Of a stretch of 10,000 nucleotides of DNA, positions 1 to 8,173 are shown one piece after another (positions within the stretch are counted from its first letter, which is position 1; every line of letters starts with the position of its first letter). The stretch lies in the NCBI GenBank assembly GCA_009663005.1, contig CM018894.1, positions 554,979 through 564,978 of the forward strand. Direction: 5' to 3'. The notes under the pieces were generated by a model. It worked only from the letters and a program-made list of their open reading frames with translations, did not search any database and was not told the origin of the DNA. Both the position numbers and the translations under genes were made by a program. The stretch is from Actinidia chinensis. Its lineage: Eukaryota; Streptophyta; Magnoliopsida; Ericales; Actinidiaceae.

Positions 1-151
1 TCATCTAAACAACATTCCGAATTTTCTTAATTATCCCAAAAGAGAAGGAAAGTGATGGGGGGCAGCATTGTTGAAACAAGATTCCTAACGTATTGGTAAT
101 GTTAATGTTTGATAGAGCAGGGTGGATTTCTGTTGTTGGGTGGATGTGCTG

Positions 152-179
152 AATATATATATGTATATATATATATATA
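152..179. repeat. (TA)n microsatellite
   Basis: An almost pure alternating TA tract of about 28 bases with one G interruption near 163. It is a simple sequence repeat in the host-like flank. Confidence 0.85.
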
Positions 180-189
180 GGCATAGTAT

Positions 190-216
190 TCAATTAATTG
201 AGTATTTTTTATACTC
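190..216. repeat. Palindrome and adjacent AT hairpin
   Basis: TCAATTAATTGA at 190-201 is a perfect 12-bp palindrome. It overlaps a perfect 6-bp stem, GAGTAT (200-205) and ATACTC (211-216), separated by a T5 loop. Such structures are common by chance in AT-rich DNA, and no function is claimed. Confidence 0.5.
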
Positions 217-409
217 GTATTTCTTAATTTATGTGCGAGGCAAGCAGCACAACCACGTACATTTGTTAGTAGCTAGGTTAGAGCCCGACCTTCACCAATA
301 TATCAAAAAGAGAAACTTGAGACAAAAGGCTCATAAGTTCAAAGTGACAGATCTGGGAAACAGCACAACAACATTGACATTAAGGAATATGATGACCCTC
401 AAACTCCAA

Positions 410-452
410 ATATACATATATATTATATATAATATATAATATATATATATAT
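410..452. repeat. (TA)n microsatellite
   Basis: A second TA-rich tract of about 43 bases with a few extra A or T steps. It ends about 15 bases before the point where composition changes to that of the retrotransposon, so it may lie close to the insertion site. Confidence 0.85.
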
Positions 453-468
453 GATGGCGTTAAAATGT

Positions 469-1055
469 TGATTGTTGGAGGCATGTGGGGAGTGAGTGTA
501 ATGTGGAATCGGAAGGGGATACCAGCGAATTATCCAACCCTTGCACTCTGAGAGTGCTCCAAGATAGTCGTCCTCCTAGTGTATTGCAAATATGACAATG
601 GTAAGTTACCGGCCGCCGGAGCTGTTTCCGGGAAAGGTCTCCGACGGTCAAGTGAGTTGACCTGACAGCTCAATTCCGTAACAAATCAGTTGTTCTCGTC
701 CAGAGAAGAAGAGCCAGAGAAGGAGAAGAAGCAGAAGCAGTCAAAGATCCCCTCACCTCTACAGTGGTCTTGCTGGGAAAACTTATTCATATGTCTCATG
801 TCCCTACAATAGGCCCCCCAGTTTGCTTGGGCTAGGTTGTGACTCACCGCGGCTATGAAAGATGGATGTTCAGGCTTCATATAGCCACCTCGGGCTCTTA
901 TACAGTGCTGGGTGTTTCCCACATATGGGGGAGCAGCTCGGCTCCTCCGCCTCGGTTCGTTCCCTTAGGTGCTGAATGGATGCCCATCTGTCAGTAACCA
1001 TGGATTTATTATGACGGTTCACTCGCGAAACGATGCGCCAATCCGCGTTGGCTCA
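469..1055 (-). repeat. 3' LTR of the Tat element (ends approximate)
   Basis: The region lies downstream of the coding part of the element, beyond the antisense ORF, as expected for the 3' LTR. On the minus strand it has a TATA-like box, then a pyrimidine-rich stretch (about 690-750), then GC-rich U5-like sequence. The right end is best placed at 1055, where the forward strand reads GCTCA followed by a pyrimidine run that would be the polypurine tract on the minus strand; the LTR would then begin TGAGCC. The left end has three candidates: TG at 469 (coinciding with the composition change), 580 or 593. Starts at 469 and 593 both give TGA...TCA termini. The second LTR lies outside the window, so neither end is proven. 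Confidence 0.55.
896..904 (-). promoter_or_regulatory. TATA-like box in the LTR
   Basis: The minus strand reads TGTATAAGA here, followed by GC-rich sequence and a pyrimidine-rich stretch, which is the usual layout at the U3/R boundary of a plant LTR. It is a motif match only; no transcription start can be placed. Confidence 0.35.
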
Positions 1056-1069
1056 TTTCCCGCCTCTTC
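1056..1069 (-). other. Candidate polypurine tract next to the 3' LTR
   Basis: The forward strand is TTTCCCGCCTCTTC, so the minus strand is a purine run broken by a single C, ending directly at a TGAGCC start of the LTR. The polypurine tract primes plus-strand DNA synthesis in reverse transcription. A second candidate is the pyrimidine run at 1098-1107, which would put the LTR start at 1097 (TGGAAAAAG). The choice depends on comparison with the 5' LTR. Confidence 0.4.
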
Positions 1070-1429
1070 GAGTTCCTTTTTGGGCATGCTTTTTCCACTT
1101 TTTCCTCATGGTAGCACTTTTTCGAGAGCGAACGGAGGATGTTAGCTTTGCGTCCTCGCACCATTTTCGGCAGCTGTGATTATACGGTTACGCGTCGGAA
1201 GAGCGCCCCTATCTGATACGGTAAGGCACTATTTCTCTCGGCCTCTTCTTGTCCATTAGCTTAGACGCTAATTTCAAATCCACACCCGTAGCCCACGTCC
1301 GTCGTCTTCACAAGTCACTGATAGGGTACCTGGTCAAACCCGACTGGAGTCATAGGGTTCTAGGTCAACATCGCTCCTAGGGGCGCTTTAAGAACTGTGA
1401 CCATCTGCCTCCATTTAGGACATGGCGTG
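1056..1429 (+). other. Between 3' LTR and clear aORF text: nothing firm
   Basis: No frame gives a recognisable protein for more than a few residues. An ATG at 1109 opens a short frame (MVALFRERTEDVSF...) in the right orientation and place to be the aORF N-terminus, but it stops after about 23 codons and I do not recognise it. With frames broken throughout the window, the start of the aORF cannot be fixed. Confidence 0.4.
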
Positions 1430-1973
1430 AATCGGGCTCAAATGCTTGTTCGCGATAGCGAGGCCTAGCCCAAGTCCGTGTCGACCATAAGGATCCAGAC
1501 GCTGTAGTGATTAGAGCGCCGGGTCCAAACGATGCACGGCTTGGTGGAGGGAGAGGGCGATCGGATTGCCCATTAGGACCGGTGCATTTCCAAGCGGGCT
1601 TCGTTTACCCTCAACAAACTCTTGAGATCCGTCCTTTTATCTTTTCTTTTGCGGGCTCACTTTTATGCAAGTCTCTGTAAAACTTTCCAAACCATTGCTG
1701 GCGGTGAGGCTTTGATGCAGAGAGAAGGAGTACAGTTCATGCGGATGATCTTTTTCATGTGTATGCGGGTCAAGCCTAGGAAAAACCCTAAGACCCAAAT
1801 GCCAAGGCAATCACTATTTCGCCTAGGAAGCCAACTCCGCCTCAGACGAGGTTAGTTCCGGATTCTCCGGGCAAGATCGATTTGAACGACTTCATTTGGG
1901 TCTCGGTCAATGGGAGTCCTTGTCAACGAAAACCCGACCCCCTCTCGGTTCTTAGGCACAGGGGTTACGTCCT

Positions 1974-2070
1974 GTAAGGTAGAATCGGCGTGCTTCCCCT
2001 TGCGAATACTTGTCAACTCGGACCATGCTGCATAACGGTTAATGACTGTTGTGTTCGGTCGCCTTTGCAG
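1974..2070 (+). other. Candidate intron in the aORF
   Basis: The sequence starts GTAAGG and ends TTTGCAG, with a TTAAT branch-site-like motif about 30 bases before the acceptor and a T-rich stretch after it. The aORF-like text fades inside it and resumes after it (RRFLEEERRCVTAI). The 97-bp length is typical of short plant introns. The frames on both sides are damaged, so exact phase cannot be checked. Confidence 0.4.
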
Positions 2071-2242
2071 GGTTCAATAGACGTTTTTGGAGGAGGAGCG
2101 ACGGTGTGTGACTGCAATAAGTACTGTGAACATTGTGGACGCTCCCGCAAGTCTCCGATTGCTAGGCTACATTCCCCTTGTATCGGTACACATTCCTCTC
2201 GAGCGCCTCATCAGGACGGCCCGTCTTCCGCCCCGCCAGAAT

Positions 2243-2255
2243 CCCCCCCCCCCCC
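2243..2255. repeat. C13 homopolymer in the aORF
   Basis: Thirteen C in a row inside a proline-rich part of the aORF. A proline stretch is plausible there, but a pure C run is also a common place for long-read length errors, so the true length is uncertain. Confidence 0.8.
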
Positions 2256-3045
2256 TCCCTAAGGACCAGGTTCTAGGCCGAGGAGCTCTTATCTGACGAG
2301 GGGTCTAGTGACTTATTGAAGGGAACTCAGCCGAGTTCGAAGGCTATTAGAAGAGGCCGAAAGCGAAAGTTCTTAGCTCCAGCGAATCGGAGCTCTTCCA
2401 GCTGGGCATCGATATGGGCGACGAGACCTGAATGAAGAAGCAGAGGTCGGAGACGGGAAGAGGTGGATCAAATCCCTCCTGCGGCTCTTTATAGTCCAGT
2501 TCCCATATTCCTGTCCCAAAAACCTATAAATCTCCCGAGCTCTGATTTGACGTTAGCCATCGTCGAACCGAGGGGAAAGTGTTGAGCAATCCTACTCTCA
2601 CAGCGATAGTTCATCTGCTGGGTCTCAGTTGACGCGGAGATCATGGCCCCTAAGGCTAGGATTCTGGGGAAGAAGTAAGCCCACAACAACTAATCCGCCC
2701 ACACTCCACCGGGCCTCATATCTCGTCCATACCAGCCCAACCGAAGATCAGTCCACCGCGCCGTCCTTGATGGGTGCAAAAGGAAAGGGAAGCAAACCTG
2801 CAGAGGAACTTCTCGACTGAAGAGGGGAAAGGGTGCAGAATTGGCGGCTGGCCCCCTGAGTGTGGGCCCCTCAATTTTCTGCGGTGGAGCTCCCCGGCAA
2901 ACAAGTTCCATAGGCAGACACTTCTAAGGACCTCGAGACTGTTGTTGCGCTGGGCAACGCGGTGATGCTCCCCCATAGACGTCGCGGATCATGCTGTTGA
3001 GACCACGACAGAATTCGGGGGCAAGCTCGTTATGTGGGAGCCCAA

Positions 3046-3132
3046 GTTAGAATCTTCAAATTTCGGCTTTCATCTCTGATTAACGAGTCTGATACATGCT
3101 GTCTGTTCTAATCCATCTTTTTTCCCTTCTTA
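3046..3132 (+). other. Candidate intron in the aORF C-terminal part
   Basis: The donor is GTTAGA at 3046 (non-consensus but GT). The acceptor is a strong pyrimidine tract ending CTTCTTAG at 3132, preceded by a CTAAT branch-like motif near 3107-3112. Before it the frame reads TTEFGGKLVMWEPK; after it a helical segment with RLKQGVGIMKKAN begins. The length of 87 bp fits a minimal plant intron. On the minus strand the same pyrimidine tract would look like a polypurine tract, but it lies inside coding text. Confidence 0.45.
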
Positions 3133-3730
3133 GTTATTCTCAGCGAGGCGTATCTCCTTCACTCCGGCTAAAGCAGGGTGTGGGGATCATGAAGAAGGCG
3201 AATCAGAGAAGGCGGAGTAACCTCGACACAGGAGCCTGAAACAACTCAGTCTGATCTCGCGGATGCACGTTCGGCAGCCGAGAATCGCGATCCTTCAACG
3301 GAAACACCGCCAGCAAGAAGAGTCCGACCGAAGCGTTCGCTTGTGGCGAGGTATACAAGAAGTGTTTCGATCGCGCTTTCGAGCGGGCTGGGACGTGTAT
3401 GAAAGACAAATTAGCCGAGTCCGCCCCGGATGTCTGTCAGGAGGGAAAATGGGCTGCCTGTTTGAAAGAGCTTCAGGATCCCACTTGATCATCCCGCGTG
3501 GGTCGTCTCCGGCCCTTCCGTTCACAGCTCCCTGCCTCCTGGAGCGATATTCGCCCATCCACCTGCACGACTCAACGAAGAGGAATAGAGACACTTCCTG
3601 TTGCCGAGGGGAATATAACCTGTGCAGTGGAAGCCTCAGGCAGGGGTCGCAGAGACTACTGATTGGGACCGAGCTGGGGAAGCAGATGGGCGACCGAGCT
3701 ATAGAAGCCGAGGGTGAAAACCTCATTTAG

Positions 3731-4913
3731 AAAACACTTCTTTGATTAGATCTTCCGTATTTGTCGAATTTGCTTACTTGTAAAATTTTGGACAGCTATT
3801 GACTATGCATTTCGGTATGACCGTTTTTTACCGTTCTTCGGCTTTTGATCTCGGTTGATTTGACTCTGTTAAGAAAACGATTGCCTTGAGTCTTGGCATA
3901 GTGCTGACTTCGCCTCGGCCAGGTATAAGGATGCTTCGCATTTCCGCCGAAGTAAATTGCCGCTGGACTTGCCACATGTTAAACAACGATTCGTAACTAG
4001 GCTCCGGTTGGTTCACTGAATGTCACGGTTCAACGTTCATGCCCCTATTGACAAAAGTCAATGTCCTTTGAACCGACGCTTGAGGGCACAGTCTTCCCGG
4101 TCAGCTTGAACGTGCATTAAATTTGGTTTCATAACTTCTGCCTGTATTGGCTCGTTTCCGTATCGTGCGAGGGCTTAAATAGTGATGCCACCCTGACTTT
4201 GATGAAACAATCCACCATCATTCAAAACAATCGTTTTGAGAGCAATCATCAGATCACAGAAATGTCTTGTCTATCAGTCTGGCTAGCGACTTGAAAATAC
4301 CATGTAAACCCAAGGGTCAAGCTGATTTTCCCCTTAGATGTGGGTGGGATTGGCACGCACTTCTATCTCATCACCTCTATTCTCAACAGCTCTGGAGTAT
4401 AAAAGCTTTCTGTTCCCAAAAGATCTGTAGCTTTTGAGCTTAGGTCCGGTATTCGGGCCGTGCTAGTGTTCGGTTGAGGTGGCCTCCGGCACCTCCGCAC
4501 TCGCCGGGTATCGAAGTCTTGGGAAGGCAGCCTTAATTCGAGGCAACTATCCACAAGACTTATTAAAAGAATCAGTTGAAGGCCCGTCAGTGCCCTCCTT
4601 GCAGTACTCGATGACGGGGCATGGTTCCATTATCATTCAGAATGGAGGCCAGTCGATCAACGGTGTTGCTGTGCAAGATGAAGTGCATGTGGGACCGCTC
4701 AAACTTTCCCTTAAAGCGTAGTCTATCTTTACCTTGTAATTAGGTTGTAGTTACGTATCACGAAAATACTTGTATCTGAAGGTTTCTCTTTTATAACTGA
4801 ATAAAAAATGCTGATTTACTTCTCATTCTGTTGTTGCTTGACTTCTGAACAGTTCGTCTTCCATTCTGGCCGCTCACTTAGTAAAGGGATGACCAATTGA
4901 CAAGCACTATCGG
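3731..4913. other. Non-coding spacer between aORF and tandem repeats
   Basis: This 1.2-kb stretch lies between the convergent 3' ends of the aORF (+) and pol (-). I find no recognisable protein on either strand. An open frame at 4479-4721 (+) has no known motif and no homologue I recognise. The stretch holds a nested hairpin at 4026-4075 and two forward TATA-like words (TTAAATAG near 4176 and GTATAAAAG near 4398), neither with a convincing gene after it. It most likely combines the 3' UTRs of both units. Confidence 0.5.
4026..4075. repeat. Nested inverted repeat
   Basis: An outer perfect 8-bp stem pairs CGGTTCAA (4026-4033) with TTGAACCG (4068-4075). Inside it, ATTGAC (4047-4052) pairs with GTCAAT (4057-4062) across an AAAA loop. 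The side strands are 13 and 5 bases. It lies in the 3' UTR of both converging units. It could fold in RNA of either strand, but no function is known. Confidence 0.6.
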
Positions 4914-5493
4914 AGCTCGGTTGGGATCGACTAACACTTCTCGCAATTTGACCCGCTTAACCAAGGTAATCTGCAAAAGGAATGGACAAGCTCGCGAGCA
5001 TTGTAAAAGCTCGGCTAGCTTCCCTCGAATTTTTACCAAGTGCTACTTGATGAAGCGTATGAAGGCAGTTCAGTGCTTTTTCGAGCTCGGCCTAACCCTT
5101 ATGCAATTGATCAAGATAACTTGTAAAAGTTAATGGACAAGCTCGGAGCATTGTAAAGACGGCTAGCTTTTCCCTCGAATTTTACAAGTGCTCTTGATTA
5201 AAGCGTATGAAGGCAGTTCGGTGCTTTTTCGAATGTTCTCGGCTAACCCCTTCTAGCGAGTTGATCAAGTTAACTGTAAAAGTTAATGGACAAGCTCGGA
5301 GGCATTGTAAAGCCGGCTAGCTCTCCTTGAATTTACCAAGTGCCTACTTGATTAAAGCGTATGAAGGCCAGTCGGTGCTTTTTCGAAGCTCGGCTAACCC
5401 CTTCTCGCGATTTGATCAGTTAACTTGTAAAGTTAATGGACAAGCTCGAGATTGTAAAGCACGGCTAGCTTTTCCCTGAATTTTACCAAGTGC
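4914..5493. repeat. Tandem array, ~151-bp unit, about 3.8 copies, in the 3' UTR
   Basis: Units begin with AATGGACAAGCTCG at 4981, 5132, 5285 and 5435, giving spacings of 151, 153 and 150. A degenerate partial unit precedes them from about 4914, and the last unit stops at 5493 after AAGTGCT. Shared words within each unit include CGGCTAGC, GCGTATGAAGGC, GTGCTTTTTCGA and TTGATCA; CGGCTAGC and CTCGGCTAA suggest an older sub-repeat. Copies differ mainly by single-base gains and losses. The array lies just past the integrase stop, in the 3' UTR of the element. Such arrays are known in Tat retrotransposons and have been linked to the origin of satellite DNA. Confidence 0.92.
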
Positions 5494-5589
5494 TATAAAA
5501 ACTTACGGATACGGTTTAAACATAACTTACTTGAAAGAGTAATGAAAGACGCAATGCTGTATACATATGATGAAGCCCAGTGCGGCATT

Positions 5590-6930
5590 TCAATTAGTGG
5601 AAGTGACTTTCGACAGATTGCTGGCATTCCAGGTCGCGGGATTTCTTTTCCTTCGCATCCTTCAGATAGTAAGAACTTCTTCCGGCTAGTTGATTATTTT
5701 GTTAGGGCCCCCCCCAGTTTGGCGCGAGCTTGCCGTCTGTTAGATCCTTGGTTGTTTCCGACGACTTTCCTGAGAATGAAGACTTCCCACTTCAAAACTC
5801 CCTCTGTTGAACCTTTTGGGGAAGGCTTTTAGCCAACTGATTTTGATAGTCAGCCATTCTGATGAGTGCATTCTCTCTCCTTTCCTCAGCCAAATCTAGA
5901 TCTCGTGCCAAGACCTCGTTATTGTTAGACGTATTGTAAGCCTCTGTCCGGATTGTGGGCAGGCCGACCTCTAGTGGGATTACGGCTTCGAATCCGAAAG
6001 CCAGTGGGTATGGCGTTTCGTTCGTCGCCTTCCGTGGTGTGGTCTGATAAGCCCATAATACGTTTGCCAATTCATCGACCCATCATCCTTTGGCCTTCTC
6101 TAGTCGCTTTTTGATCCCATTCATGATAGTTTTATTTGAGGCCTCGGCTTTGAGTTGTAGAATTCAATCTTCAGTTGCTCTAATATACCCCTAACTTTGC
6201 TTCTAACAAATTGGGAACCGTTATCCGACACGAAGGCCCGCGGGATGCCAAATCTGGAAAGGATGTTACCTCGGATAAACCTTATGACGCTCTGTCCTCT
6301 GATTTGTGCTAGCGGCTCAGCTTCTACACACATTTTGTGAAGTAATCGGTCGCTACAAGTAAAAACCTCTTGTTGCACTAGGAAGCTCTAGTAGGACACC
6401 TACGATATCCTTCCAATTTGGGCGAAGGGCCAAGGAACTAGTAAGCGGGGACAAGTCATCTGCAGGTTGATGGAATAGGGGCCAAAAAAGGAGATGACAC
6501 TGATTGCACTGAGCACATATTACCTTGGGCGTCCTATGAGTAAGGCCACCAGTATCATATGAAAGAGATCTCTGTGCAGCAATCTTCCCCCAGAGTGTAA
6601 GCTGCATATTCCCTCGTGATTTCATAAAGTATGTCTCGACGAGGCTCAGGTGTACAGCAAAACAAGTAGGGGCCTTGGTAAGATCTTTTGTACAAGTCTC
6701 CTGTGGAGATATCAGAACCGTGCATCCTTGATTCCTGATCTATGCGCCTCTTTTTCGGTCATCTGGCATTGGTCGGTCCGTAAATAGTTCACGATAGGGT
6801 CCATCCAGCTCGGTCCCGAGTGGCGTGTTTGACAAGAATGGATGAAATGTGTTTCTTCAATACTGGGGACCGAGACTATGTCCGACTGTACCCTGTTCTG
6901 CCATGGTCCCCTTCAATGTGGATGCTAAAG
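5590..6930 (-). pseudogene. Integrase (pol C-terminal domain), broken
   Basis: Integrase inserts the element's cDNA into the genome. In minus order: a linker (text such as SWMDPIVNYLRTDQ near 6780), a zinc-binding region whose CxxC side is visible (CAQCNQC near 6510), then the catalytic core. The first Asp is in VATDYFTK (codon 6344-6346) and the second in VSDNGSQF (6223-6225). The Glu lies in AEASNK near 6145, but only about 26 residues after the second Asp rather than 35, so some 28 bases are missing. A Trp-to-stop change (TGA, 6083-6085) falls before VDELANVLWAYQTTP. The C-terminal part runs through FEAVIPLEVGLP and AEERRENALIRM, to a one-base-short PRPWNAS motif and a TGA stop at 5590-5592. 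At least six frame changes occur. Confidence 0.92.
5708..5715. repeat. C8 run in the integrase tail
   Basis: Eight C (eight G on the coding strand) lie in what should be the Gly/Pro segment of the integrase C-terminal region. The frame changes around it, so the length is probably wrong or mutated. Confidence 0.7.
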
Positions 6931-6934
6931 AGCT

Positions 6935-7330
6935 AGTGTCAGCATGCCGTTGAGTTCTCTCCCGACCTGCTCGTTTTTAAATGCTCGAACACCGCTGAGA
7001 AGATTTTTGCACCTGCATATACTTCGCCATTTGTAACCCTCGGGCCTCAAATTTGTCTGGTCAACTTGATTCCACGACCATTTTTGAATCGCTGTTATAT
7101 GCCTTCTCCGCACTCCCCAGCTTACTGCGGACCTCACCCCGCTATCAGGCCTCGTACTCGCTTCATTGTTCCGTCGCTTGAACTTAACTCAGAGCACTGC
7201 TCGAAGCCGAGCCTTTGGACTCTTCAACCTACACCCGCGCCTGCTCCCTGGCGGTTCCTGGCTCCGTCGACGTACTCTCCTGCCATAGACGGCTCTACCT
7301 GAGGTGGTTCTAAAGTAACCTCTGCTTCCC
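6935..7330 (-). pseudogene. Archaeal-type RNase H (aRH) of Tat pol, broken
   Basis: A second RNase H domain located between RH and integrase, the hallmark of the Tat lineage. The fold starts with YVDGARNRQGAGAGV on the minus strand, with the catalytic Asp codon at 7266-7268. It continues through LKSP, then NNEA at 7160-7170 (Glu codon 7162-7164) in the expected place for the second acidic residue; one base is missing before the following YEALIAG-type text. The end shows AKYMQVQ and LLSGVRAFKNEQVGREL near 6965-7035. RNase H cleaves the RNA strand of RNA-DNA hybrids; the role of this second copy is not settled. At least three frame changes break it. Confidence 0.85.
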
Positions 7331-7339
7331 CCAGCATTT

Positions 7340-8060
7340 TTTGTTTCTTTAGTTTCGCGTGTCTTCTTTTCCTTGGTACTCTGGATTGACCGCGGTATCT
7401 TCTCTTGTAGTTTCTGAGCTCGGACGTGCGTTTTGGGGTTCACACCCTTTCTCCAAGAGTTTGGATTGGATCGACCCTGGGATACCCTGCCTGTGGGAAA
7501 CTCTGCCCAAAGTCCCGCCAAACTGCCCCTGATTGCCGCCTCTTGTAAGAAGTTGATTTTTAATGTCAAACTGCCCACGTGCTAGGGGCCTTTAGAGTCT
7601 CCCGTCATGTCTGCTTTCAGCATATGGCTTTGAGGGCGGGAATTCGTGTACCCGAGATAGGTTGGTGCTTGAAAGTAGTGCATTAGCCTTGCGTGAGGTC
7701 ACCAATAGGACCAGAACAAGCTTTTCCAGTGGTAAATACGTATTGGGACAATCATCAGTGTCTTGCTCACAAAATACTCGGCGCTGCTCGTTGACCAGTT
7801 CTCTTACAAGCCGCTCACCGCTGTTTCGGAACACAAGGTACACATGGAGCAACTCTCCTCGTCCGGGGTGGATAGGAATTGGAGGTTTTCGTCAGATATT
7901 TTTTGTTGTTGCACGCCACCTAGGATTCCTTCATCCCACGAGAATTTATATTTTTTGCGCAAGAGCTTAAAAATGGGCGGCATTTTTTTGAAGACTTACT
8001 GATAAAATGATTCTGCTGCCCATCCCGGTGATTTCTGCATTCTTTGGCATTCCGTTGGCC
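7340..8060 (-). pseudogene. RNase H of pol, with connection regions, broken
   Basis: In minus order: the RT-RH connection with PFFKLLRKKYKFSWDE-like text (about 7900-7975), LLHVYLVxS near 7840, LVRE and NEQRRV (about 7770-7800), FVSKTL near 7760, YLPLEKLVL near 7730, HYFQA near 7680 and HEFPPSK/KADMTG near 7620. This is the normal order of the Ty3/gypsy RNase H domain. The stretch at 7340-7600 is the tether between the two RNase H domains, with FDIK, QEAAI and AEFPTG in shifting frames. The best piece is an open stretch of about 86 codons at 7592-7852. The domain degrades the RNA template during reverse transcription. Confidence 0.88.
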
Positions 8061-8117
8061 TGGCTTATCTTGGTCTATGGCACAATCTGTTTCTGGGTCT
8101 GCTTCAATTCCCTCGTC

Positions 8118-8173
<56 letters not shown>

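Larger units (their letters stand above)
1..460. other. AT-rich host-like flank, no gene seen
   Basis: This stretch is clearly richer in A+T than the rest of the window and carries two TA microsatellites. The short open frames in it are low in complexity (runs of Ile/Tyr from TA repeats) and match nothing I recognise. Composition changes near 460-470, where retrotransposon-like sequence starts. I read it as the genomic DNA next to the 3' end of the inserted element, but without the other flank the target-site duplication cannot be checked. Confidence 0.5.
1430..3730 (+). pseudogene. Antisense ORF (aORF) of Tat retrotransposon, putative gypsy-type transposon protein, frameshifted
   Basis: A protein-like signal runs on the + strand, opposite to gag-pol, switching frame many times. 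At about 1500-1960 it resembles the conserved N-terminal region of plant 'putative gypsy-type transposon' proteins (family recalled as PF04195): short pieces read VVIRAPGPND, DDLFHVY, PRKNPKTQMP, TRLVPDSPGKIDLNDFIWVS and, one frame over, GQWES. After a probable intron come EERRCVTAI and LLGYIPL-type text, then a Pro/Ser/Arg-rich, probably disordered middle. Downstream of 3132 the text turns helical and charged (RLKQGVGIMKKAN; EVYKKCFDRAFERAGTCMKDK), continues to CLKELQDP, then an acidic tail ending at the TAG at 3728-3730. The native size, roughly 600-700 codons, is an estimate. Tat aORFs lie between pol and the 3' LTR, as here; their function is unknown. The start is not resolved. Confidence 0.65.

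Noticed and set aside
5..439. Small open frames in the left flank
   Set aside because: They run through TA microsatellites, have low-complexity Ile/Tyr content and no recognisable domain.
2482..2495. Minus-strand CTATAAAG as the LTR TATA box
   Set aside because: It lies inside the aORF, far from the LTR-like region near 469-1055; taken as chance.
3113..3132. Polypurine tract (minus strand) that would put the 3' LTR left of 3113
   Set aside because: aORF-like text continues on both sides, and a branch-like CTAAT lies just upstream, so an intron acceptor explains it better. An LTR here would have to overlap the aORF.
3295..3726. 143-codon minus-strand open frame
   Set aside because: It is the mirror of the aORF C-terminal part. 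The + strand gives coherent helical text and the minus frame gives nothing recognisable.
4026..4075. tRNA or tRNA-like structure (GGTTCAA word)
   Set aside because: The stems are nested rather than cloverleaf-like, and no acceptor, D or anticodon arm can be drawn.
4479..4721. 80-codon + strand open frame as a gene
   Set aside because: No known motif or plant-gene context, and such lengths occur by chance. It is kept only as a point to check.
4914..5493. CRISPR-like array
   Set aside because: The ~151-bp units are head-to-tail with no distinct spacers, in plant retrotransposon DNA; this is an ordinary tandem repeat.
7662..7970. Plus-strand open frames over RNase H
   Set aside because: They are antisense shadows of the RNase H domain, whose motifs are clear on the minus strand.
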